The notes below the pieces were generated by a model. That model worked only from the letters and a program-made list of their open reading frames with translations, ran no database searches and had not been told where the DNA came from. DNA of 64,000 nt from Beijerinckia sp. 28-YEA-48 (GTDB lineage Bacteria > Pseudomonadota > Alphaproteobacteria > Rhizobiales > Beijerinckiaceae): the NCBI RefSeq assembly GCF_900104955.1, contig NZ_FNSI01000001.1, forward strand, positions 2,638,001 through 2,702,000, read 5' to 3'. The position numbers and the translations under genes were made by a program. This document shows positions 1 to 8,634 of this stretch, one piece after another; position 1 is the stretch's first letter; the number at the start of each line of letters is the position of its first letter.

Positions 1-342
1 GTCCTCGATGCCCAATCCGGCAAGGCCGCCGGCGATGGCGGCGCGCACAGTGAGCGCGCAATCTTCCGGCGAAGGACCGAAACCATCTTCAAGATCGCCA
101 TTGATCGGCAGGCCGGTGAGCCGCGCCAGCATACTGGCGTTCTCCATCGCAATATCGCGGCTGATCGCATGGAAGCCATCGAGCCGGCCAAGCGCGAAGG
201 CAATGGCCAGCGATGTGGAACCCAAGGCCTCGAAGCCGGCGCGCTTCAGCAGCACCGCTGAAGCGCCATCCCAGGCATTGGGCATGATGAAGGTGCGCGC
301 ATGCAGCGCCAGAAAATGCTCATAAGCTTGCGGCTGAGACAT
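1..342 (-). CDS. Isocitrate lyase/PEP mutase family protein (3' part outside window)
   Basis: The first 114 codons are present; the gene runs off the left edge. The N-terminal half reads like the ICL/PEPM superfamily of Mg-dependent C-C or P-C lyases. NAWDGASAVLLKRAGF (about residues 22-37) gives the first barrel strand and helix. LPINGDLEDGFG (about 80-91) carries the D-x-E/D metal-binding strand typical of phosphonomutase-like proteins. The start ATG at 342 is the only good one and lies just upstream of the conserved N-terminus. The exact substrate (2-methylisocitrate, oxaloacetate, phosphonopyruvate) cannot be decided from this part. The next gene, a small acetyltransferase, is on the same strand 71 bp upstream. 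Confidence 0.85.
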   Translation of the reverse strand, partial: MSQPQAYEHFLALHARTFIMPNAWDGASAVLLKRAGFEALGSTSLAIAFALGRLDGFHAISRDIAMENASMLARLTGLPINGDLEDGFGPSPEDCALTVRAAIAGGLAGLGIED

Positions 343-413
343 GAGAGGCCTCCCGATGGGGGCGCGACTGTCGGACGAACCAGCGCGCCAGGCAAATCAT
401 GGCTGGGCTGCGA

Positions 414-731
414 TTATGGATCCTCGCCGGGCTTTGTGGTGAAGGCATCGGCCCATTCCGGACGCTTGGCGTATTGCGCCCGCACATAGGGGCAACGCGG
501 CACGATCTTGAAGCCGGATTGGCGGGCGTCGGCCACCATATGTTCGACAAGAGCGAGCGCCACGCCGGTGCCGCGCATAGCCGGCGGCGCGCCGGTGTGG
601 TCGGCGCTGACGATGCCCGGGCCTTCAATGGTGAAAGCGATTTCCGCCTCGGCGTCGATGCCGGCGACGTGCGCCACGTAGCGGCCGTGGCTGGCGTCGC
701 GCATGTCTTTCGTGATGGTGATCGCGCTCAT
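414..731 (-). CDS. Small GNAT-fold N-acetyltransferase (YjdJ-like)
   Basis: A 105-residue protein of the short GCN5-related acetyltransferase family COG2388. These proteins have only the central acetyl-CoA fold. The pyrophosphate-binding loop is MRGTGVALALVEHMV (about 52-66), and CPYVRAQYAKRPEW (80-93) is the typical C-terminal motif of this subfamily. I chose the ATG at 731 because it begins the conserved domain directly; upstream in-frame sequence looks non-coding. The substrate is unknown. It lies upstream of the PEP mutase-like gene on the same strand and divergent from the autotransporter. Confidence 0.82.
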   Translation of the reverse strand: MSAITITKDMRDASHGRYVAHVAGIDAEAEIAFTIEGPGIVSADHTGAPPAMRGTGVALALVEHMVADARQSGFKIVPRCPYVRAQYAKRPEWADAFTTKPGEDP

Positions 732-943
732 GAATCCTTCAACCCCGCGTTGCCCCTGCCTCTTGGGCTCCCCTTCCGTCGATATCGCCTGGTTTCGCCG
801 CCGTCGAGGGCGCCATCGGCCCAATTGAGCAAAAGCGGCCAGGAACGCCGTGTGGTCGCATCCCCACACAAGCCAAAAAAGCTTTATGCCACAGAAAGAT
901 AGGCCGATAGCGGGGCTGGCGTTGGCAGAATCATCGCTATACG

Positions 944-3900
944 ATGCAGGAATCGCGCGGGAATGTGGCCAGGGGCTTGGCTGCCGCGATTGGGGCTTTG
1001 GGCACAATGTTCGGATGGCAGGTTTCCAGGCTCGGCATCGCCATGCCGAGGCGCAATGGCGCGTTTCTTTCCGGTGTGTCGGTGATGACCCTACTGCTAG
1101 CCAGCAGCCTAGGCATCGTGCTCACATCTGGCTCGGCCATCGGTCAGGAAATTCTTTACAGCGGCGGCAGAGGCGGCAATGGCACGCCGGATGCCGGCGG
1201 CATCGTTGGCGGCGGCGGGGGCGGTGGCGGCTTTGGCCCAGGCGGAAGCGCTGACATCAATCCCGGTCAATCTGGCTCAGCGACAGACGGCGGAAGCAGT
1301 GGCAGCGGAAACGCGGGTGGCGCCGGCGGCGGAACAGTTTCGAATTCGACGCCTTTGGCTCAGGGTTATGTGGGTGGCAACGGCGTCACCAGTCTCTCCG
1401 GCGGCGGCGGTGGCGGCACTGGCCTTGTGCTAACCGGCAACGGTTCCACAGACACGAATGGACGAACCATCACTGGCGGCGTGGGCGGCGGTGTCATCGC
1501 TGCAAGCAGCGGCCGCGGCAGCGGCGGCGGCGGAACCGGTCTTCTCGCACAGGATGGCCGTAACGTCCTGATCAACAGCAGCACCATCAGCGGCGGCGAT
1601 GGCGGGAATGGCGACTTCACTAACCCCAATAATTTCTCGCATGGCGGCGGCGGTGGTGCGGGTATCTTTCTGCAATCAGGTGGCAGTATCAGCAACGTCA
1701 GCGGCAACGTTCAGGGCGGCAACGGTGGCTATGGTTCGTTTGGCGGCGATGGCGGCGATGGCGGGGCCGGTATATTGGCCAACAATGGCAGCATCGAAAA
1801 CGCTGGCATCATCACCGGCGGCGTCGGTGGCTCTACAGCCTATATACAATTTCCCCAGCTCGCAGGCCGCAGCGGTGTCGGAGGTGCCGGTATCGAGGCT
1901 TGGGGCACGACGATCACCAATATGGCCAGTGGTCAGATCACTGGGGGTATGGGCGGGGCAAATATATACGCGGGCGTTGGCGGCGATGGCGTGATGCTCC
2001 GCTCTGGAGCACCAAGCGTCCTGACCAACAACGGCAGCATCACAGGCGGCGTCGGTGCGCAATCCTATGGGTTTGGCGGCGTCGATGGCCAAGCCGCCGC
2101 GGGTGGCGCCGGCGTCAGCCTCGCGACAGGCAGTGTCCTCGACAATGAAGCCGGTGTCATAACCGGCGGTCGAGGTGGATATGCTTTCGCCGGCACGAGC
2201 GGCGGCTTTGCGGGCGCAGGTGGCGCCGGCGTGCGGCTAGGCGGGGGCACAGTCAACAACAGTAGCAGCATCACCGGCGGCAATGGCGGCGTCGCCGATG
2301 GCAGCCTTGGAAACACCCTGGGACGCAGCGGTGGAAATGGTGGTTCCGGGATCGATGCGACTGGCGGCACAATCAACAATCGGACGAACGGAACCATCAC
2401 GGGTGGAGACGGCGGGATTGCCGGGACTGAGGTCGCGGGCATCGGCGGCGCTGGCGTGCGCGCCAGCGGCGCTACCATCAACAACGACGGTGCGATTACG
2501 GGAGGCATTGGCGGCGCAGCCAATGGCGCCGTGGAGGCCGGCGCCGGCGGCACCGGGATCTCCGGCGCCAACCTCACCATCATCAACAGCGGCACGATCA
2601 TCGGCGGCATGAGCGGCGACGGCGCGGTGCAGGCCGATGCCATCACTTTCACTGGTGGCGCCAACAAGCTGACCATCGGCACCGCTGTCGCCGACATCAA
2701 CGGCGCTATCGCCATCAACGGCGGCTCGCTGACCTTAGACCAGTCGGCCAACAACACGGAAATCTTCAGCGACATTATCGGCATTGGGTCGGTCGAGAAG
2801 ACCGGCACGGCCACCGTCCTGCTCTCTGGCATCAACACCTATTCGGGCGGCACGACCGTCACCCAAGGCATTCTCGACCTCGACGGCCCCCAGCCCTTGG
2901 GCACCGGAACGGTGACGATGAACGGCGGCACGCTGCGCGTCGCCACGACCGGCTGCGGTTGCGGTGGCAGCGTCATCGACCTGTTGAACGATGTCGTCAT
3001 CAATGCCGCCGGCGGCACGTTCGATGCGGCCTCTGGCGTCATGGTTTTGCTCGGCAATATCACCGACGGCAACGGCCGCGGCACTTTGACGATCACGGGT
3101 GATGGTGGTGAGTTTGGCGGCTTCGTCGTCTTCCTCGGCAACAACACCTATAGCGGCCCGACTCATATCACCGCCAACGGAATTCTGCTGGCGGGTTCCG
3201 AGACGGCCCTCTCGGCGAATTCCGACTATATCGTCGACGGCATTCTCGATATGGGCGGCTTCAACACCACTGTGCGTTCGCTGTCGGGCGCCAGCACCGG
3301 CCAGGTCGGCAGTTCCGGCTTCGGCAACCCCGTGACGCTGACCCTCAACGCCACGAGCGGTACCAGCACTTACAACGGCATCATTCTCGATGGCGGCAGC
3401 GACCCCGTGTCCGTCGTCAAGACCGGCGCCGGCAAACAGGTGCTCGCCGGCATCAACACCTATACCGGCTCAACGACCGTCAATGCTGGCATCTTGAGCA
3501 TCGATGGCTCCATCGCCTCCTCATCAGAGGTGATCGTGAATTCGGGCGGCACGCTATCGGGCAATGGCATCGTCAGCACGACGACCATCAATGCGGGCGG
3601 CACATTGGCGCCGGGCAATTCCATCGGCACGCTGACCGTGCAGGGCAATCTCACCTTCATGGCCGGATCGGCCTATCAGGTCGAGGTGTCGCCCTCGAAC
3701 GCCGATCGCGTCAATGTCACGGGCATCGCCACGCTCAATGGCGCCACCTTGTCGGCCTTCTATGAGCCGGGCGCCTATGTCACCAAACGCCATACGGTTC
3801 TCAATGCGGCCGGCGGCGTCAACGGCACCTTTAGCGGCCCGGTCAACACCAACCTGCCAACGAATTTTTCGACGGCGCTGAACTATGACAACAACAACGC

Positions 3901-5068
3901 CTATCTCGATCTGACGCTCAACTACGTGCCACCGGGACCGCCGTATTTCGGCAACGGCCTGACGGTGAACCAGGCGAATGTCGCCACTGCGCTGGTCAAC
4001 TCGTTCAACACAGCCGGCGGCATTCCGCTGGTGTTGGGCGGTCTGACGGCAGGCGGCTTGACGCAAGCCTCGGGGGAATCCGCGACCGGCCTCCAGCAAG
4101 CGACATTCAACGTGATGGATCGCTTCCTCAATCTGATGACCGATCCCTATGCCAGCGGCCGCACCACCGCGATGCTGCCGATGTCTTACGCGCCTTTGCC
4201 CCGTGGCACACAGCCCCTCATGGTGACCCAGCAGCAGCGCTGGAGCGTCTGGGCGGCGGGCTATGGCAGCACGCAGACGACCAGGGGCAATGCCTTCGTC
4301 GGCTCCAATACCAACACCGCCGGCATCTATGGTTTCGCGGCCGGCGCTGACTATCGCGTCTCGCCCGACACCCTCCTCGGCTTTGCGCTCGGGGGGGCGG
4401 GCACCAGCTATCACCTCAGCACGGGTCTGGGCAGCGGTTCCTCGAATGTCTTCCAGGCCGGCATCTACGGCCGCCACACGTTCGGCCCCGCTTATGTGGC
4501 GGGCTCCTTGGCCTATGGCTGGCAAGATGTGACGACCGACCGGCGCGTAATGTTCGATCAGCTGCGCGCCAGGTTTAACGCCCATATGTTCTCCGGGCGC
4601 CTCGAAACGGGTTATCGCTTCGCCACGCCCTTTGGCGGCCTGACGCCCTATGCGGCGGGACAGTTCACCAACATCGCGCTACCGGCCTATCAGGAACAGG
4701 CGATCACGGGCCCGGGCGTCTTCGCCCTGTCCTATGGCTCCAAGAGCGTCACCGCCTGGCGCAGCGAGCTGGGCCTGCGCGGCGACAAGGCCATCGAGAT
4801 GGGGGACGCTACGCTCACTCTGCGCAGCCGCCTCGCCTGGGCCCATGATTTCAACCCGGATCGCAGCATCTCCGCATCGTTCCTGAACCTTCCGGCCTCG
4901 GGCTTCATCGTCAACGGCGCGGCGCAAGCCCGTAACGCGGCGCTGGTCTCGGCGGGGGCGGAGATGAAATGGCATAATGGCTGGTCGATCGCCGGCTCGT
5001 TCGAGGGGTCTTTCTCCAATCGCGGCAATGGCTATGCGGGCAAGGGCTCGCTGCGCTATCAATGGTGA
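944..5068 (+). CDS. Large glycine-rich autotransporter (type Va) with C-terminal beta-barrel
   Basis: About 1374 residues. A long basic N-terminus and hydrophobic segment (about 39-68) look like an extended autotransporter signal peptide; the ATG at 1043 is an alternative start. Residues about 70-570 are very rich in Gly, Asn and Ser and carry roughly eleven units built around ITGGxGG, spaced about 30-50 residues, predicting a right-handed beta-helix. Residues about 620-900 contain three passenger-associated transport repeats (SGINTYSGGTT, LGNNTYSGPT, AGINTYTGSTT). The last about 275 residues (from RWSVWAAGYG, about 1098) form an autotransporter barrel ending in the expected terminal aromatic, YQW. 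A CGC motif inside the passenger is unusual. Likely surface adhesin or biofilm protein; the ligand cannot be inferred. Confidence 0.93.
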   Translation: MQESRGNVARGLAAAIGALGTMFGWQVSRLGIAMPRRNGAFLSGVSVMTLLLASSLGIVLTSGSAIGQEILYSGGRGGNGTPDAGGIVGGGGGGGGFGPGGSADINPGQSGSATDGGSSGSGNAGGAGGGTVSNSTPLAQGYVGGNGVTSLSGGGGGGTGLVLTGNGSTDTNGRTITGGVGGGVIAASSGRGSGGGGTGLLAQDGRNVLINSSTISGGDGGNGDFTNPNNFSHGGGGGAGIFLQSGGSISNVSGNVQGGNGGYGSFGGDGGDGGAGILANNGSIENAGIITGGVGGSTAYIQFPQLAGRSGVGGAGIEAWGTTITNMASGQITGGMGGANIYAGVGGDGVMLRSGAPSVLTNNGSITGGVGAQSYGFGGVDGQAAAGGAGVSLATGSVLDNEAGVITGGRGGYAFAGTSGGFAGAGGAGVRLGGGTVNNSSSITGGNGGVADGSLGNTLGRSGGNGGSGIDATGGTINNRTNGTITGGDGGIAGTEVAGIGGAGVRASGATINNDGAITGGIGGAANGAVEAGAGGTGISGANLTIINSGTIIGGMSGDGAVQADAITFTGGANKLTIGTAVADINGAIAINGGSLTLDQSANNTEIFSDIIGIGSVEKTGTATVLLSGINTYSGGTTVTQGILDLDGPQPLGTGTVTMNGGTLRVATTGCGCGGSVIDLLNDVVINAAGGTFDAASGVMVLLGNITDGNGRGTLTITGDGGEFGGFVVFLGNNTYSGPTHITANGILLAGSETALSANSDYIVDGILDMGGFNTTVRSLSGASTGQVGSSGFGNPVTLTLNATSGTSTYNGIILDGGSDPVSVVKTGAGKQVLAGINTYTGSTTVNAGILSIDGSIASSSEVIVNSGGTLSGNGIVSTTTINAGGTLAPGNSIGTLTVQGNLTFMAGSAYQVEVSPSNADRVNVTGIATLNGATLSAFYEPGAYVTKRHTVLNAAGGVNGTFSGPVNTNLPTNFSTALNYDNNNAYLDLTLNYVPPGPPYFGNGLTVNQANVATALVNSFNTAGGIPLVLGGLTAGGLTQASGESATGLQQATFNVMDRFLNLMTDPYASGRTTAMLPMSYAPLPRGTQPLMVTQQQRWSVWAAGYGSTQTTRGNAFVGSNTNTAGIYGFAAGADYRVSPDTLLGFALGGAGTSYHLSTGLGSGSSNVFQAGIYGRHTFGPAYVAGSLAYGWQDVTTDRRVMFDQLRARFNAHMFSGRLETGYRFATPFGGLTPYAAGQFTNIALPAYQEQAITGPGVFALSYGSKSVTAWRSELGLRGDKAIEMGDATLTLRSRLAWAHDFNPDRSISASFLNLPASGFIVNGAAQARNAALVSAGAEMKWHNGWSIAGSFEGSFSNRGNGYAGKGSLRYQW

Positions 5069-5086
5069 GATGACGCTGCCTTTGAC

Positions 5087-5119
5087 GAATGCGCCATCCA
5101 TGGTTGAGATGGCGCATTC
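5087..5119. repeat. Perfect 11-bp inverted repeat after the autotransporter gene
   Basis: GAATGCGCCAT at 5087-5097 is repeated as its exact reverse complement at 5109-5119 around an 11-nt loop. It begins 18 bp after the autotransporter stop and ends 40 bp before the next gene. No T-run follows, so it is a weak candidate for intrinsic termination. It may instead protect the 3' end of the autotransporter mRNA or reduce read-through into the next gene. Confidence 0.6.
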
Positions 5120-5158
5120 GGACGCTGGGACGTCCCTTCGTTCGCGAAAGAGGGCAGC

Positions 5159-5986
5159 ATGATGATCGCAACAAAAACCGGAGCTTGGAAAGCCGGAATT
5201 TGGCGGCGCACCACACTCGCCATCGCCGTCGCGGTTCTGGCGGCCGCCTTCCACACAGCCCCCGCCGCAGCGAAATCGCGCTCGCTCAGCGGCACCGTGA
5301 CTTATCGCGAGCGGATGGCCCTGCCGCCTTCGTCTCTTGTCGAGGTGCAGTTGGTGGATATCTCGCTGGCTGATGCTCCAGCCAGGGTTTTGGCCCGGAC
5401 CACTTTGTGGCCGCGTCGTCAGGTGCCGCTGCGCTATCGCCTGCGCTATGACGATACGCAGATCATCGCCAACCACACCTATGCCTTACAGGCGCGCATC
5501 ACGCTCGGCGGCCGGCTGCTGTTCATCAATACGACGCGTCACAGCCTGTCGGCCGATGGGCTTGCTGGCGGACGCGAGGGATTTGGCGATACCGACATCC
5601 TGGTCGAGCGCGTCGCCGACAGCCCACGCACGCAGGAACCGGCGGCTCCTGCCCGACCCGACGGACGCTGGCTTGCCGAGGACATCGGTGGTGGCGGCGT
5701 CATCGACCGCTTACAGACCGTGCTGGAAATCGCGCCCAATGGCGCGGTGAGCGGCAGCGGCGGCTGCAACCGCATGGTTGGCAAAGCTAATATCGCCGGC
5801 GACCGGCTGAGCTTCGGCCCGATCGCCAGCACCAAAATGGCCTGCCCGCCTGCGGCGATGAATCAAGAAGCGAAATTCTTCGCGGCCCTGGCCGATGTGC
5901 GCGCCTGGCGCGTCGATGCTATCCGGCAAAAGCTGATCCTGCTTGACGCACAAGGCCGCACCATCATCACGCTGGCCCGGATGTAG
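5159..5986 (+). CDS. Exported protein with YbaY-like and META (HslJ-like) domains
   Basis: 275 residues. An N-terminal signal peptide (hydrophobic stretch about 20-38, AAA cleavage region near 39) predicts export to the periplasm. Residues about 42-150 resemble the YbaY/YscW-type beta-sandwich (SLSGTVTYRERMALPP, VEVQLVDISLADAPA). Residues about 168-275 are a META domain, with the characteristic SGSGGCNRMVGKA and MACPPAAMNQEAKFFAAL motifs. This domain pair occurs in periplasmic or outer-membrane-associated proteins linked to envelope stress; no enzymatic role is established. A GAGGG ribosome site precedes the ATG pair at 5159/5162. It follows the autotransporter by 90 bp on the same strand, suggesting but not proving a joint envelope function. 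Confidence 0.85.
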   Translation: MMIATKTGAWKAGIWRRTTLAIAVAVLAAAFHTAPAAAKSRSLSGTVTYRERMALPPSSLVEVQLVDISLADAPARVLARTTLWPRRQVPLRYRLRYDDTQIIANHTYALQARITLGGRLLFINTTRHSLSADGLAGGREGFGDTDILVERVADSPRTQEPAAPARPDGRWLAEDIGGGGVIDRLQTVLEIAPNGAVSGSGGCNRMVGKANIAGDRLSFGPIASTKMACPPAAMNQEAKFFAALADVRAWRVDAIRQKLILLDAQGRTIITLARM

Positions 5987-6005
5987 GATCAGCCGGAAGC
6001 CTCCG

Positions 6006-7127
6006 TCATTCATCCTTTTGATAAATCAACCGTGCCTTGCTGAAATCGCGGGCGCGCAAATCCTCGCGCTTGATCCAGATATAATAGAGACCATTGAAGT
6101 CGTTGATGTCGTTGTCATAGGCGCCGATCTGCAGCAGCAAAACCCATTGCTGCGCTGATCGCTCAAGCCGTTTGAAGACATCACGATAGTTCATCTGCGT
6201 GATATCGACACCCGCGTCCGCGGCGGCGAGATCGATCGTCATCTCTTTCTTGATATTCTCCGGCCAACCGCCAAGACGATTGGACGCCTCGAGATGGGTG
6301 GGCTGGAGATCGCTCCAGTTCTCGTGCGGATAGGGTCTGTTCAGATAGCTCGGTGTGATCGGCGCCGCGCGCTGATCCGGCAGCGTATAGGTGAAAACAG
6401 GCCGAAACCGCGCCGACGGCAGGCAATTGCGATAGACATCAATGCCACCAAACAAAGGATAACCGAGATCGGGCGCCGTCTTCCGTGTCAGCTGATCGGT
6501 TTCCACATGGATGAGCTGAAAGAGCCGATTGCCATTGGGCTCCTGGCCCGTCTGCGGATTGAATACGAGATCGTAGAAAAGTAAGAGCCGGCCCGCGCGC
6601 GGGATATCCTCATCGAGCCGCCCCGCAGCGGCGCAGACAGCCAGATCGATCTGCGTCATGAAGGCCAATGGCGCGACGCGCTTGGCCAAGGCCTCCTTCA
6701 GCGCGATCTGGCGCTTGAGGTCTTCGTCCGAATTGTCTGCTTCATACTTGCGCAGGGTTTCTATCGTAGCCAGACCAAAGACTGTCGGCTGGCGTAACGG
6801 CCAGATGAAATCACGCGGCACATCAGGTGAACCACCAATCTTGCCGGCGCCCACAGCGATCTCGCTGTCTTCAACCGCTGTCGACTGCAAGGCGATGGAG
6901 GGCTTGGCGAGGGCCAGCAGCGTTTGGACTTCGTCGGTCGATATGCCTGTCGCGGTCAGCGAGGCGGACAATTCATCGAGTGTTCGATAAGGCCCAGACC
7001 GGAAGGTCGCAGCGTTCTGCGCACTCAGTTGACGCGGCAAAGCCGCGCAAAAACCCGCGGCACCGATCATCTTGAAAAACTGCCGCCGCGGGAATTGCAC
7101 GGGACTACGACGTGTAAACCCGTTCAT
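6006..7127 (-). CDS. Tat-exported DUF1963 (YwqG-like) protein
   Basis: 373 residues. The N-terminus PRRQFFKMIGAAGF (about 13-26) is a twin-arginine signal followed by a hydrophobic stretch and a QLSAQ cleavage region, so the folded protein should be exported by Tat. The mature part matches the DUF1963/YwqG family (GGSPDVPRDFIWPL near 110, LLLFYDLVF, and a C-terminal LLLQIGAYDNDINDFNGLYYIWI segment), whose function is unknown. The start at 7127 was chosen because it places the RR motif near the N-terminus; longer in-frame readings upstream are non-coding in character. Tat export is unusual for this mostly cytosolic family. Confidence 0.82.
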   Translation of the reverse strand: MNGFTRRSPVQFPRRQFFKMIGAAGFCAALPRQLSAQNAATFRSGPYRTLDELSASLTATGISTDEVQTLLALAKPSIALQSTAVEDSEIAVGAGKIGGSPDVPRDFIWPLRQPTVFGLATIETLRKYEADNSDEDLKRQIALKEALAKRVAPLAFMTQIDLAVCAAAGRLDEDIPRAGRLLLFYDLVFNPQTGQEPNGNRLFQLIHVETDQLTRKTAPDLGYPLFGGIDVYRNCLPSARFRPVFTYTLPDQRAAPITPSYLNRPYPHENWSDLQPTHLEASNRLGGWPENIKKEMTIDLAAADAGVDITQMNYRDVFKRLERSAQQWVLLLQIGAYDNDINDFNGLYYIWIKREDLRARDFSKARLIYQKDE

Positions 7128-7327
7128 CGCAGAAGAGTCCGGAAATCGTAGGGAGGGAAGATGGCGGGAGGGGGAAGATACGCGCCCACGCCATGAGGAG
7201 CAACTTTCTCGCACACGTATGCATGGCGATCTCATGTATATGAGCGCCAAGATCAGGACGTTTACGCAAATCATTGCACAACAAGATGCGCGCCGCCTGG
7301 CAGGCAGCGCGCAAACCTCACTAGATC

Positions 7328-7341
7328 GGTAGGTACCTACC
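7328..7341. promoter_or_regulatory. Perfect 14-bp palindrome, possible operator
   Basis: GGTAGGTACCTACC reads the same on both strands. It is about 190 bp upstream of the Tat-exported DUF1963 gene and stands alone, without a T-run, so an operator for a dimeric regulator is more likely than a terminator. The cognate regulator is not identifiable. Confidence 0.4.
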
Positions 7342-7416
7342 CACAGCTATTTCGCTTTGCCATGCATCCACCTGACACTTTGTCCCGAGCAGGCTTCTAC
7401 CGCTCGCTCTGGATCC

Positions 7417-7435
7417 CCGCGCAGCCGCTGCGCGG
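7417..7435 (-). terminator. GC-rich hairpin downstream of the alcohol dehydrogenase
   Basis: CCGCGCAG and CTGCGCGG form a perfect 8-bp stem around a 3-nt loop, and flanking ATCCC/GGGAT at 7413 and 7442 could extend it. It begins 36 bp beyond the dehydrogenase stop codon. No U-run follows on the minus strand, so termination is only a suggestion; it could also be a remnant of a dispersed intergenic repeat. Confidence 0.4.
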
Positions 7436-7470
7436 CTGTCTGGGATACACCGAGCGCTTATCAACAACCG

Positions 7471-8532
7471 TCAGACCGCTTCGGCACGCAGGGAGGCCAT
7501 GTCGATGACGAAGCGATATTTCACGTCGTTCTTTTCCATGCGCTTATAGGCTTCGTTCACCGCCTGGATCGGCACGATCTCGATATCGCTGACGATCTTA
7601 TGCTCGGCGCAGAAGTCGATCATCTCCTGCGTTTCGGCCATGCCGCCGATGGCGGAGCCGGCCATGCTTTTACGCCCCATCATCAGATTGCCACCGATGG
7701 GTGGCGGCGTCAGCTCCGTCAGGGCGCCGACGAGCACCATGGTGCCATCGAGCTTCAACAGGGCAAGATAGGGATTGACGTCATGGCCCACAGGAACGGT
7801 GTTGAGTAGAAAGTGAAAGCTCCCCGCGTGTTTGGCCATTTGCTCGGCATCACGAGAGACCAGAACTTCGTCAGCGCCCAGCCGCTTCGCATCCTGGCCC
7901 TTCTCCGGCGACGTGGTGATCATCACCACATGGGCGCCCAACGCCTTGGCGAATTTCACACCCATATGGCCAAGGCCACCCAGGCCGATGACGCCGACTT
8001 TCTGGCCCGGCCCGACCTTCCAATGCCGCAATGGCGACCAGGTGGTGATGCCGGCGCACAACAGCGGCGCTGCCCCGGCAAGATCGAGCGATTTCGGAAT
8101 ATGGACGACAAAGCGTTCGTCGACGACGATCTCTTCCGAGTAACCGCCGAACGTCAATTGCGTGCCGCTGCGATCATGCGAATTGTAGGTCCAAGTCGGA
8201 ACCTCTTCGCAGTACATTTCCAAATCCGCTTTGCAGGCGGCGCAGTGGCGGCAGGAATCGACCATGCAGCCGACGCCGGCAAAATCACCGACCTTCAGCT
8301 TGCGCACATTGGCGCCTATAGCAGCGACACGGCCGACGATCTCATGGCCTGGCACCATCGGATAAAGCGAATTGCTCCAGTCGTTGCGCGCCTGATGCAG
8401 ATCGGAATGGCAGATGCCGGAATAAAGAATGTCGATGCGAACATCGTTCGGCCCTGGATCGCGCCGCTCGAAAGAGAATGGCGCCAGCGCGGATTGGGCA
8501 TCCTGAACCGCGTAACCACGAACTTTGTACAT
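7471..8532 (-). CDS. Zinc-dependent NAD(P) alcohol dehydrogenase (CAD/YahK-like MDR)
   Basis: 353 residues of the medium-chain dehydrogenase/reductase superfamily. Catalytic zinc ligands are C41 (GICHSDLH), H63-E64 (PGHEIVG) and a Cys in PLLCAGIT (about 160). The structural zinc loop has C94, C97, C100 and C108 (CRHCAACKADLEMYC). The nucleotide fold carries GLGGLGHMGVKFAKALG. The pattern matches cinnamyl-alcohol-dehydrogenase-type aldehyde reductases such as YahK and AdhC, which reduce aldehydes with NADPH. The ATG at 8532 follows a GGAGG ribosome site at proper distance. It is divergent from a LysR gene, which is the likely regulator; the physiological aldehyde is unknown. Confidence 0.93.
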   Translation of the reverse strand: MYKVRGYAVQDAQSALAPFSFERRDPGPNDVRIDILYSGICHSDLHQARNDWSNSLYPMVPGHEIVGRVAAIGANVRKLKVGDFAGVGCMVDSCRHCAACKADLEMYCEEVPTWTYNSHDRSGTQLTFGGYSEEIVVDERFVVHIPKSLDLAGAAPLLCAGITTWSPLRHWKVGPGQKVGVIGLGGLGHMGVKFAKALGAHVVMITTSPEKGQDAKRLGADEVLVSRDAEQMAKHAGSFHFLLNTVPVGHDVNPYLALLKLDGTMVLVGALTELTPPPIGGNLMMGRKSMAGSAIGGMAETQEMIDFCAEHKIVSDIEIVPIQAVNEAYKRMEKNDVKYRFVIDMASLRAEAV

Positions 8533-8590
8533 ATATAGCCTCCAGAGAGCCGCCGTTGGAGCTGCTAGATAGTGCGGGACATCCACCACA

Positions 8591-8605
8591 ATTAGATGTC
8601 ACAAT
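8591..8605. promoter_or_regulatory. Candidate LysR box between adh and lysR
   Basis: ATT-N9-AAT, a T-N11-A type interrupted dyad, lies at 8591-8605 in the 102-bp gap between the divergent dehydrogenase and LysR genes. This is the usual architecture of LysR-family recognition sites. It was found by eye only. Confidence 0.4.
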
Positions 8606-8634
8606 CGGGTTAGTCTTATGAACTGGATGCATAA

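Larger units (their letters stand above)
7128..7470. other. Intergenic region without a gene (343 bp)
   Basis: It lies between the start of the DUF1963 gene and the end of the alcohol dehydrogenase gene. It must contain the promoter of the DUF1963 gene. Two symmetric sites are visible and listed separately: a perfect 14-bp palindrome at 7328 and a GC-rich hairpin at 7417. No plausible short gene was found on either strand. Confidence 0.6.

Noticed and set aside
1366..2838. Several long Pro/Ala-rich minus-strand frames opposite the autotransporter passenger
   Set aside because: They mirror the GGC/GCC-rich repeats of the real gene, have no ribosome sites and show no domain.
3554..4585. 343-codon minus-strand frame opposite the autotransporter
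   Set aside because: Arg/Gly/Ala-rich composition typical of antisense frames in high-GC genes, no recognisable motif.
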